Both the position numbers and the translations under genes were made by a program. From an uncultured Bacilli bacterium (GTDB lineage Bacteria; Bacillota_I; Bacilli_A; RF39; UBA660), in assembly GCA_944332645.1 (NCBI GenBank), contig CALVKK010000015.1, positions 1 through 16,353 of the forward strand: a DNA stretch of 16,353 nt, read 5' to 3'. Under the pieces are notes generated by a model that was not told the origin of the DNA, did not search any database, and worked only from the letters and a program-made list of their open reading frames with translations. Below, in pieces: positions 1 through 6,276 of the stretch (positions within the stretch are counted from its first letter, which is position 1; every line of letters begins with the position of its first letter).

Positions 1-624
1 TTTTGCTGTCATACCAAATAACGCTACATTTAAAATATCTGCTTCATCTGAATAAACGTGTTGTTTTTGACTTTCTGTTAAATTCGGAATTATGCATTCT
101 TTTATTGCATCAGTATGAACAACATAATTAACTTTAGATAAAAGTCTTGTTGCGCTCCATTCTATTTTATATTGATATGCTTCATTTGTTTTTAATCTTT
201 CAAACTCTTTTATTAAATACAACTTAAATTCAGGAGATAACCAACTTGCAAATTCAAATGCAATATCTGGATGAGCAAATGTTCCTTTACTATATTTTCC
301 ACTACTTGGGATAATACCAATAGCATTAAAATCTCTTTTCCAACGATTAGGTGTCATAGTGAAACGATTGTATCCAACTTCATCAATTTTAATTCTGTGT
401 GATTCCACGGAATTAAAATTTTCATTATTTAGTTCTTCCCATAAACTATAATAATCAAATGAATTTTTATTTGACATCCAATTTCTAATTACTCCAGATG
501 GATCCTCAGGATTTGCTTGTTTTGCTAAATCCGTTAAAGAAATATAATTAACATTTCCTACTCTTAATATACCTATTTTATTTTCTTTTACTACTATTTC
601 TGTTGTTACTGAATCTTTTTTCAA
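1..624 (-). CDS. KilA-N domain protein, 3' part missing at window edge
   Basis: This reading frame is open for 208 codons from a TTG start to the left edge, so the C-terminus is not visible. The start is chosen because AAAGGAGAG lies seven bases upstream of the TTG and no ATG precedes it in frame. The protein reads LKKDSVTTEI..., then ISLTDLAKQ, WMSNKNS, and the hallmark stretch HPDIAFEFASWLSPEF near residues 121-136 followed by LIKEFERLK. This is typical of the KilA-N fold, a DNA-binding module common in phages, large DNA viruses and bacterial chromosomes. The region near residues 190-208 (DEADILNVALFGMTAK) matches a conserved tail seen in bacterial KilA-N proteins from memory. The biological role of these proteins is poorly known; transcription control or phage-related DNA binding is an inference. 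It follows secA on the same strand after a 160-base gap and probably has its own promoter. Confidence 0.85.
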   Translation of the reverse strand, partial: MKKDSVTTEIVVKENKIGILRVGNVNYISLTDLAKQANPEDPSGVIRNWMSNKNSFDYYSLWEELNNENFNSVESHRIKIDEVGYNRFTMTPNRWKRDFNAIGIIPSSGKYSKGTFAHPDIAFEFASWLSPEFKLYLIKEFERLKTNEAYQYKIEWSATRLLSKVNYVVHTDAIKECIIPNLTESQKQHVYSDEADILNVALFGMTAK

Positions 625-630
625 TATTTA

Positions 631-640
631 TCTCTCCTTT
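631..640 (-). promoter_or_regulatory. Ribosome binding site fixing the TTG start of the KilA-N gene
   Basis: Minus-strand AAAGGAGAGA sits six bases before a TTG codon. It is a strong Shine-Dalgarno match, and it decides the start because there is no in-frame ATG nearby. Confidence 0.75.
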
Positions 641-659
641 CTATTTAAATTTTAAAAAA

Positions 660-685
660 TGTCAACAAATTTATTTTTGTTAACA
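660..685. promoter_or_regulatory. Near-perfect palindrome, candidate operator of the KilA-N gene
   Basis: Arms TGTCAACAAA (660-669) and TTTGTTAACA (676-685) pair at nine of ten positions around a six-base AT centre. A minus-strand TTGACA lies inside the left arm (665-660), so a protein bound here would cover a possible -35 box. No matching -10 hexamer is seen 17 bases downstream, so the promoter assignment is weak. The lack of a GC-rich stem or a T-run argues against a terminator. Confidence 0.45.
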
Positions 686-696
686 TCCTTTATTTT

Positions 697-758
697 CAAT
701 AAATTTTGTACACTTTTTTCATAATTGGTTGACAAGCAATAAATTTGCTACCTTTTTT
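697..758. repeat. Imperfect direct repeat upstream of the KilA-N gene
   Basis: CAATAAATTTTGTACAC followed by T6 (697-719) and CAATAAATTTGCTACC followed by T6 (737-758) are near copies about 40 bases apart. The 10-base core AATAAATTTG also appears inverted (CAAATTTATT) at 666-675 inside the palindrome at 660-685. The second copy also contains AGCAA/TTGCT as a small inverted repeat (735-749). Three occurrences of one core in under 100 bases look like a cluster of binding sites, although AT-rich sequence raises the chance background. Confidence 0.4.
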
Positions 759-784
759 AATTTTGATTTTTCCCTTATTTTATG

Positions 785-3271
785 CTACTTTCCACAACAG
801 TTTTTATACTTTTTACCCGAACCACATGGACAAGGCTCATTTCTACCAATTTTATTTACTTTTTTTGGTTCTTTTTTCTTTGGTTTATTATCACTCATAG
901 CCTCACCTTTAACCACTTGTTTTCTGGTTGAATTCTGTCTTATTTCGGCTCTTAACAGATACATGGTCGTTTCTTTTTCAATCGTATCTAACATAGCATC
1001 AAACATTTCAAAACCCTCAGTTGTGTAGGCTCTTAAAGGATTTTCTTGAGCATAACTTCTTAAGTGAATACCTTCTCTTAGCAACGACATAGCATTAATA
1101 TTTTCCATCCAGTGCATATCGATAACTCTTAGGTATATAGCTTTTTCAAATTCATCCATAATCTCCTTAGGTACTGACTCTACCTTGGCTTCATACTCTA
1201 ACACTATTTTAGCACAAACATAATCAATTATTTGGTTATAATCCATACCTTCAACATCGTCCAAAGTAATCGCTTTTCTAAGTAATTTACCATTAATAAA
1301 CTCAAGTATTTCATTCAAGTTTTGTCCATTTAAACTTCCGTTATCCAAATGACTCTCTACTAAATGTGTAATAAAATCATTAAATAATTTTATTATAACA
1401 TCATGGATAGATTCACTGTCTAAAATTTCATTACGTTTCTCATAAATTATTTCTCTTTGTTCATTAACAACATTATCATATTCTAACAAATTTTTACGAA
1501 TATCGAAATTGTTTCCTTCAACTCTTTTTTGAGCTGTTTCAATCGAATTTGATAACATTTTAAGACTAATTGATTGTTCATCAGTAAAACCAACTCTTTG
1601 TAATAATGCCTTAGCGCGATCCGTTCCAAACCTGATCATCAATTCATCTTCAAAAGAAACATAGAACCTTGTGTAGCCAGGATCTCCTTGTCGCCCAGAA
1701 CGACCGCGTAACTGATTATCGATTCTTCTAGACTCGTGTCTTTCAGTTCCAATAACGCAAAGACCACCTAACTCTTTAACTCCTTCGCCTAATTTAATAT
1801 CTGTCCCACGACCGGCCATATTAGTAGCGATAGTAACAGATCCTTTTATTCCGGCTTTCGCAATAATCTCAGCTTCCCGTGCGTTATTCTTCGCATTTAA
1901 AACTTCATGTGGAATTTTAACTTTCTTTAACATCGAACTAATTAGTTCACTTGTCTCAACAGCGATTGTGCCAACTAATATTGGTTGTCCTTGTTCGTGT
2001 CTTTCTTTTATTTCATTAATAATTGCTTTATATTTCCCTTTTTGAGTGGCAAAAACTAAATCTGTATCATCAATTCTAGTTATTGGTTTATTTGTTGGTA
2101 TTTCAATGACATACATGTTATAAATGTCTCTAAACTCTTCTTCCTCAGTTTTAGCCGTTCCAGTCATACCAGCTAACTTATGATACATTCTAAATAAATT
2201 TTGAAAAGTAATAGTAGCTAAAGTCTTAGTTTCTTGGTTAATTTGTACTCCCTCTTTAGCTTCAATAGCTTGATGCAATCCTTCAGAATAAGCCCTTCCT
2301 TGCATTAATCTACCTGTAAAAGGATCAACTATAACAATCTTACCATCATTAACTACATAGTCAAAATCCCTTTTCATTCCATAATTAGCCTTCAATGCTT
2401 GATTAATAAAATGAACTAAAGTAGTATGTTCAATATCATATAAATTAGAAATACCAAAAGCTTTTTCGGCTTCTTGTACCCCTTTATCATCCAAAGTCAC
2501 CGCTTTAGTTTTTTCATCATATAAATAACCATTGTTTTCTTTCAATGATTTAGCAAATCTATCAGTTTGAATATATAAATTTGCACTATTCATCGAACCA
2601 CCTGAGATAATAAGCGGAGTTCTAGCTTCATCAATCAAAACTGAGTCAACCTCATCGACTATGGCAAAATTCAAACCTCTTTGAACTCTATCGTTAGCTT
2701 TAACAACCATGTTATCTCTCAAATAATCAAAACCAACTTCATTATTAGTTGAATAAACAATATCACAGTCATAGACTTTCTTTTTTTCAGAAGATGTCAA
2801 TTCTCTTAAATTAACGCCTACTGTTAATCCCAAAAAACGATAAATGTTGCCCATCCATTCTGCATCACGGCTAGCCAAATATTCATTGACCGTGATAATA
2901 TGAACACCATCACCAGTCAAAGCATTTAAATAAGCTGGCATAGTTGAAGTTAAAGTTTTACCTTCGCCAGTTTTCATTTCGGCAATGTTACCGTAATGAA
3001 TAGCTAAACCACCAATAACTTGAACATAATATGGTTTTTCACCGATTACACGATAAGCTGCTTCTCTAGCAACGGCAAAAGCTTCCACTAAAATATCATC
3101 CAAAGTTTCACCGTTTTGCAATCTTTCCTTAAATTCTTGTGTTTTACTTTTGAGTTTGGCATCAGACAACTTGCTCATTTCTTCATCTTTTGCTACGATC
3201 AAGTCAGCCTGCTCTTTAAATTTTTCTAATTCTTTATACTCATGATCAAATAATCTTTTTAAAAACTTCAT
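785..3271 (-). CDS. secA: Protein translocase ATPase SecA
   Basis: SecA is the motor that pushes unfolded preproteins through the SecYEG channel. The 828-residue length is close to the usual Firmicute size (about 840). Visible in order are the N-terminal FLKRLFD, Walker A TGEGKT at residues 101-106, the preprotein-crosslinking domain after DEVDSVLIDEA (206-216), the second helicase domain with NMAGRGTDIKLG and ERHESRRIDNQLRGRSGRQGD, the scaffold and wing region, and a C-terminal zinc tail ending NEPCPCGSGKKYKNCCGK, with Cys814, Cys816, Cys825 and Cys826. That tail binds SecB or ribosomes in other species. The ATG start is supported by GAAAGGAAGG a few bases upstream. It follows hpf, as in many Firmicutes, but hpf ends in a terminator and secA has its own extended -10. 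The prfB gene that often follows secA in this phylum is not present; a KilA-N gene is there instead. Confidence 0.98.
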   Translation of the reverse strand: MKFLKRLFDHEYKELEKFKEQADLIVAKDEEMSKLSDAKLKSKTQEFKERLQNGETLDDILVEAFAVAREAAYRVIGEKPYYVQVIGGLAIHYGNIAEMKTGEGKTLTSTMPAYLNALTGDGVHIITVNEYLASRDAEWMGNIYRFLGLTVGVNLRELTSSEKKKVYDCDIVYSTNNEVGFDYLRDNMVVKANDRVQRGLNFAIVDEVDSVLIDEARTPLIISGGSMNSANLYIQTDRFAKSLKENNGYLYDEKTKAVTLDDKGVQEAEKAFGISNLYDIEHTTLVHFINQALKANYGMKRDFDYVVNDGKIVIVDPFTGRLMQGRAYSEGLHQAIEAKEGVQINQETKTLATITFQNLFRMYHKLAGMTGTAKTEEEEFRDIYNMYVIEIPTNKPITRIDDTDLVFATQKGKYKAIINEIKERHEQGQPILVGTIAVETSELISSMLKKVKIPHEVLNAKNNAREAEIIAKAGIKGSVTIATNMAGRGTDIKLGEGVKELGGLCVIGTERHESRRIDNQLRGRSGRQGDPGYTRFYVSFEDELMIRFGTDRAKALLQRVGFTDEQSISLKMLSNSIETAQKRVEGNNFDIRKNLLEYDNVVNEQREIIYEKRNEILDSESIHDVIIKLFNDFITHLVESHLDNGSLNGQNLNEILEFINGKLLRKAITLDDVEGMDYNQIIDYVCAKIVLEYEAKVESVPKEIMDEFEKAIYLRVIDMHWMENINAMSLLREGIHLRSYAQENPLRAYTTEGFEMFDAMLDTIEKETTMYLLRAEIRQNSTRKQVVKGEAMSDNKPKKKEPKKVNKIGRNEPCPCGSGKKYKNCCGK

Positions 3272-3294
3272 TTTGACCTTCCTTTCATACTTAT

Positions 3295-3306
3295 TTAATT
3301 ATATCA
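3295..3306 (-). promoter_or_regulatory. Extended -10 promoter of secA
   Basis: Minus-strand TGATATAAT gives a consensus TATAAT (3298-3303) with the extended TG motif. There is no convincing -35 hexamer 17-18 bases upstream (TGTTAT or CTGTTA). Transcription would begin near 3291, leaving a leader of about 20 bases that contains the GAAAGGAAGG ribosome binding site. Confidence 0.6.
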
Positions 3307-3340
3307 AAAAAAGGATAAAAATAACAGTAATTTTACAATC

Positions 3341-3373
3341 AAAAAAAGAAAATAGGTAAGTTTTTACCTATTT
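3341..3373 (-). terminator. Rho-independent terminator of hpf
   Basis: On the minus strand AAATAGGTAA, loop AAAC and TTACCTATTT form a 10-bp stem followed by a T-rich tail (TCTTTTTTT). The hpf stop codon TAG (3368-3370) lies within the ascending arm of the stem. Confidence 0.85.
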
Positions 3374-3898
3374 AGTTTCAATAATACCATAATTACCATC
3401 TTTACGACGATACAAAATATTAATTATGTCAGTTGCATCGTTTGTAAAAACAAAGAAATCATGTCCTAAAAGATTCATCTGCAAAATAGCTTCTTCCTCA
3501 TTCATCGGTTTCGTCTCAATCATTTTTCTTTTAACAATCTTACCTTTTTCATCTTCATCTTTATCTATTTGAAAATCAATATTAAAATCTATTATCTCTT
3601 TATCTACTTTCTTTTTCATTCGCGTTTTATTTTTGCGAATTTGTCTTTCTAGTTTTTCTGACACTAGATCAATCGCCGCATATAAATCATCATGAGTATC
3701 TTCAGCCCTTAAAATAAGTTTTTTCATTGGAATTGTAACTTCCACAGTTTGATCTTTTCCTTTAACCTTAACTACTACATTAGCTACTACATTGTTAGGA
3801 TTTTCCAAATATTTATCTAGCTTTCCAATCTTGTTTTCAATGTAATCATTGATAGCATTGGTAATTTTGATTTTACTACCACGAATATTTATTTTCAT
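3368..3898 (-). CDS. hpf: Long-form ribosome hibernation promoting factor (HPF/YvyD type)
   Basis: This factor binds the decoding region of the 30S subunit and, in its long form, pairs two 70S ribosomes into inactive 100S dimers during slow growth. The 176-residue protein has an N-terminal S30AE domain (MKINIRGSKIKIT..., about residues 1-100, with the RAEDTHDDLYAAID region) and a basic linker (RKNKTRMKKK). The C-terminal dimerisation domain (about 117-176) contains MNEEEAILQMNLLGHDFFVF and ends YGIIETK. Both domains are intact, and the length is a little under the typical 185-190. GGAGGGTGAT precedes the ATG by three bases, a near-perfect ribosome binding site. The location just upstream of secA is a recurrent Firmicute arrangement. 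The promoter visible is a vegetative-type extended -10; no stress-sigma motif was recognised. Confidence 0.95.
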   Translation of the reverse strand: MKINIRGSKIKITNAINDYIENKIGKLDKYLENPNNVVANVVVKVKGKDQTVEVTIPMKKLILRAEDTHDDLYAAIDLVSEKLERQIRKNKTRMKKKVDKEIIDFNIDFQIDKDEDEKGKIVKRKMIETKPMNEEEAILQMNLLGHDFFVFTNDATDIINILYRRKDGNYGIIETK

Positions 3899-3914
3899 AG
3901 TATCACCCTCCTAT

Positions 3915-3926
3915 AATATTATATCA
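3915..3926 (-). promoter_or_regulatory. Extended -10 promoter of hpf
   Basis: Minus-strand TGATATAAT carries TATAAT at 3918-3923 with a TG extension; the -35 region is not recognisable. The predicted transcription start, near 3911, falls at the edge of the GGAGGGTGAT ribosome binding site (3902-3911), giving a leader of only about 13 bases. Confidence 0.5.
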
Positions 3927-3959
3927 TATTTATAGATAAAAAATATGTAATTTTATGTG

Positions 3960-3985
3960 AAAAAAAGAACTATTTAGTCCTTTTT
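3960..3985 (-). terminator. Rho-independent terminator of the bactofilin-like membrane protein gene
   Basis: On the minus strand AAAAAGGACT, loop AAAT and AGTTCTTTTTTT form a stem of about 10 bp with one G-T pair, ending in a T-run. The gene's stop codon TAA (3974-3976) overlaps the loop. Confidence 0.8.
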
Positions 3986-5005
3986 AAATTGTTGTAAAAT
4001 AATACCCAAACCAATCATTAAACTCAATAATCCAATAAATAAACCAATTACTGGAATTATCATTAAAACTTTCAACAAAACAATTCCTATCAAACCGATC
4101 AACAATGGATTACTTTCTTTTTTCCAAACTTTATTCCATAATACATATCCTAATAGATAACTCGAAAAAATATTAGACAACCAAATCGCAATAATATAAA
4201 GAATCAATAGTAAGAAAGCTAATGGTACTCCTATAACCAAACTGAATAACACGAAGAATATAATTGGAATCATAATTAAAGCTAAGGCTCCAAAACCAAA
4301 CATCGATAATATACGGATCACACTGATATCAGCGTTTTTATTTTCGATTCGCTTGAACAATTTAGGAACTACTAGATAAAAAGCTAAAAAAATAATTAAC
4401 GTTCCTCCTAAATCGATTACAAAATCGACAACTCTTTCTGCTACTGAAACCTCTTTTGTTAATGTTTCCGTTTTGATAATTTCACCAATTTGAGCATTAT
4501 CAGAAATCGTTGCATCAATATCCTCATTGTAAGAAAGTTGTCCTTGAATAATTGAATCATTAACTTTTAAAATACTAGCTTTAACATCAACACTACCACT
4601 GATTTCACCATTAATCGTAACACTATATGCAAAAACAGTAACGTCGCGATTTATCTTACCATCGAGTACTACTTCGTTACCAAAAATAACTAAATCACGA
4701 TTCAAGACAGCATCTTCACTAAAGTTGATAATGTTACCGAAAATAAAACCGTCATTGTTAACAATACCGGATACATTGACATTATTACCAAATAAAATAG
4801 CATAGTCATTTTCCCCGTTAAGATTAATATTATTGCCAAACACAATATTAATACCATTTATTTTGTTAGTAGAGGTAACATTATTACCAGTTATAACATT
4901 ACTTCCGTCAACTTCTTCCACACTTGCATCGTTCATTGCTACTTGCGCATTGGCACAAATTGGAAGCAACAACAATAAAAACAAAAACTTTTTCAATCGC
5001 TTCAT
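3974..5005 (-). CDS. Exported bactofilin-like repeat protein with C-terminal membrane helices
   Basis: The chosen start gives 343 residues beginning MKRLKKFLFLLLLLPICANA, a clear signal peptide with likely cleavage after Ala20. GAGGTGG lies a few bases upstream. An in-frame upstream ATG at 5107 would add 34 residues, has no such site and runs into the divergent gene, so it was rejected. Residues about 33-175 are short Asn/Gly/Val-rich repeats (VITGNNV, IVFGNNI, ILFGNNV, FIFGNII, VIFGNEV, VTVFAYSVTING) spaced as in a right-handed beta-helix of the polymer-forming/bactofilin kind. After a linker there are roughly four to five membrane spans (about 201-216, 232-258, 260-285, 300-338). The topology implies an outside-facing beta-helix tethered to the membrane. 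Specific function is unknown; an envelope-organising scaffold is inference. Confidence 0.8.
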   Translation of the reverse strand: MKRLKKFLFLLLLLPICANAQVAMNDASVEEVDGSNVITGNNVTSTNKINGINIVFGNNINLNGENDYAILFGNNVNVSGIVNNDGFIFGNIINFSEDAVLNRDLVIFGNEVVLDGKINRDVTVFAYSVTINGEISGSVDVKASILKVNDSIIQGQLSYNEDIDATISDNAQIGEIIKTETLTKEVSVAERVVDFVIDLGGTLIIFLAFYLVVPKLFKRIENKNADISVIRILSMFGFGALALIMIPIIFFVLFSLVIGVPLAFLLLILYIIAIWLSNIFSSYLLGYVLWNKVWKKESNPLLIGLIGIVLLKVLMIIPVIGLFIGLLSLMIGLGIILQQFKKD

Positions 5006-5021
5006 ATTCCACCTCAATATT

Positions 5022-5050
5022 ATAATACCATTATATGTTAGAAAAGTCAA
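5022..5050 (-). promoter_or_regulatory. Candidate promoter of the bactofilin-like gene
   Basis: Minus-strand TTGACT (5050-5045), a 17-base spacer and TATTAT (5027-5022) form a good vegetative promoter match within the 96-base divergent interval. Two nearby TATAAT hexamers, at 5030-5035 and 5019-5024, are less well spaced from a -35. Confidence 0.5.
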
Positions 5051-5101
5051 AAATATAGTAATTTTTTTTGTATTTCTACCAATAATATAAATGGTGAGAA
5101 T

Positions 5102-5629
5102 ATGCAATTACTTGGTTTATGTATTAAAATTTTTTTTGTTAGAATTCTTGATGTGTCGTTAGGAACATTGCGAACAATGATTACTGTTAAAGGTAAAATC
5201 CTATACGCTAGTATGGTCGGTTTTGTCGAAATATTTGTCTGGTTTTTAGTTGTGAAAGAGGCTTTAAATACCGATCAAACTAGTATTTGGATTGCTATAT
5301 CATACTCTTTAGGTTTTGCAACAGGCACTTATATTGGTGGATTTCTTTCTAAAAAATTTATTTCAGGAAACTTGAGTGTTCAAGTAATAACTGATAACGC
5401 TTATCCTAATATGGTCAATAAATTGCGCAGTGAGGGATATGGAGTCACCGTTATCGACGTAGAAGGAAAAAATAAAGAGCAGGAAAAAAACATGTTATTT
5501 ATTGAGATAAGTAATAAAAGCTTCAATCATTTACAAAAAATAGTTAAACAACTCGATCACGATGCCTTTATTGTAGTTAACGAAACGAAGTATGTACTAA
5601 ATGGATTTATCGATAATTATGTAAAATAA
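5102..5629 (+). CDS. UPF0316 family membrane protein (DUF5698 plus DUF2179)
   Basis: The 175-residue protein fits the UPF0316 family (B. subtilis YebE type) in length and layout. Residues 1-85 hold about three membrane spans, with the characteristic VRILDVSLGTLRTM, KGKILYASMVGFVEIFVWF and SYSLGFATGTYIGGFLSKK. Residues 90-172 form a soluble DUF2179 domain (VQVITDNAYPNMVNKLRSEG ... IDVEGKNKEQ ... FIVVNETKYVLNGF), a small alpha/beta module also found at the end of YitT-type proteins. The biochemical role of the family is not established. The start ATG follows GGTGAG at short spacing; a later start would remove the first family-conserved span. It is divergent from the bactofilin-like gene and ends in a shared bidirectional terminator. 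Confidence 0.9.
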   Translation: MQLLGLCIKIFFVRILDVSLGTLRTMITVKGKILYASMVGFVEIFVWFLVVKEALNTDQTSIWIAISYSLGFATGTYIGGFLSKKFISGNLSVQVITDNAYPNMVNKLRSEGYGVTVIDVEGKNKEQEKNMLFIEISNKSFNHLQKIVKQLDHDAFIVVNETKYVLNGFIDNYVK

Positions 5630-5652
5630 AACTTCGAATTTTTCGAAGTTTT
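5628..5652. terminator. Bidirectional terminator between UPF0316 and lipoprotein genes
   Basis: AAAACTTCGAA (5628-5638), a three-base loop and TTCGAAGTTTT (5642-5652) make an 11-bp perfect stem. T-rich tails follow in both directions. The stem overlaps the stop codons of both convergent genes, whose ends are only 22 bases apart. Confidence 0.9.
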
Positions 5653-6191
5653 TAATAATTGTAAATACCATTTATTTTATCATAGATATCTTGATTTAAT
5701 GTATCTATTGTCCAAACATCATTTACTTTAGTTAAGTTTAATTCAAGTGTATATCTGATCTTATCTTTTGCTTCTTTTAATTGTTCTAGTTTATAGTCAT
5801 TAAATCTTGATACACTATAATCACCGTTTTCATCTTCAAACTGTTCTGGATTATTGTTCATATAATTATTAGCTTCGTCCAATACTTTTTTAAAGTCAGT
5901 TACTGATATTTCCACAGTTACGGCTGCTTTGTCTCCATCAACGGTTTCTTCTTTTATTTCATAACTTAAACTTTGATAGTGTTTTTTCATAATATCTTTA
6001 TATATAGTTTTTTGACTTTCATTTAAATTACTATCATCATCTAGGACTTTGTTTAAATCAAATAAAACACTGTTATCAAGAGTTTGATACTTTTTTAAAA
6101 ATTCTTCTGCTTTCTTAGTTGGTGTATTGGACAAATTATTACAACCTATTAACAATATTGAAATAGTCACCAAAAATAATAATTTTTTCAT
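5652..6191 (-). CDS. Small secreted lipoprotein of unknown function
   Basis: The 179-residue protein starts with a lipoprotein signal peptide: MKKLLFLVTISILLIGC, lipobox Leu14-Ile-Gly-Cys17. The mature part would be lipid-anchored on the outer face of the membrane. It is charged and Asp/Glu/Lys/Asn-rich. It has a helical first half (KKAEEFLKKYQTLDN, ESQKTIYKDIMKKHYQ) and then alternating beta-like segments (YEIKEETVDGDKAAVTVEI, YTLELNLTKVNDVWTID). A helix followed by beta strands that end near a VWTID motif suggests an NTF2-like or DUF4878-type fold, but I do not recognise a named family. The ribosome binding site GAGGAGGAG is very strong. It stands alone, with terminators on both sides. Confidence 0.85.
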   Translation of the reverse strand: MKKLLFLVTISILLIGCNNLSNTPTKKAEEFLKKYQTLDNSVLFDLNKVLDDDSNLNESQKTIYKDIMKKHYQSLSYEIKEETVDGDKAAVTVEISVTDFKKVLDEANNYMNNNPEQFEDENGDYSVSRFNDYKLEQLKEAKDKIRYTLELNLTKVNDVWTIDTLNQDIYDKINGIYNY

Positions 6192-6243
6192 TTTCTCCTC
6201 CTCGATTATATTTTGGATTCATTTTCTTAAAATATACTTAAAC

Positions 6244-6274
6244 AAAAAAATAACGGATTACTCGTTATTTTTTT
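6244..6274 (-). terminator. Terminator at the end of the pcrA-asnS-prepilin operon
   Basis: AAAAAAATAACG (6244-6255) and CGTTATTTTTTT (6263-6274) form a perfect 12-bp stem around a seven-base loop. Read on the minus strand it comes two bases after the prepilin stop codon TAG (6277-6279) and ends in seven T residues. Confidence 0.85.
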
Positions 6275-6276
6275 AA

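Noticed and set aside
729..1028. Plus-strand open frame opposite the 3' end of secA
   Set aside because: It is antisense to well-conserved secA sequence including the zinc tail, has no ribosome binding site, and its Phe/Leu/Ser-rich composition is that of a complement-strand shadow.
5006..5107. N-terminal extension of the bactofilin-like protein to an ATG at 5107
   Set aside because: It would place 34 residues before a clean signal peptide, lacks a ribosome binding site and overlaps the start of the divergent gene. The ATG at 5005 has GAGGTGG upstream.
6205..6210. TATAAT upstream of the lipoprotein gene as its -10
   Set aside because: It abuts the GAGGAGGAG ribosome binding site, so transcription would begin inside that site, and there is no -35. 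The true promoter was not identified.
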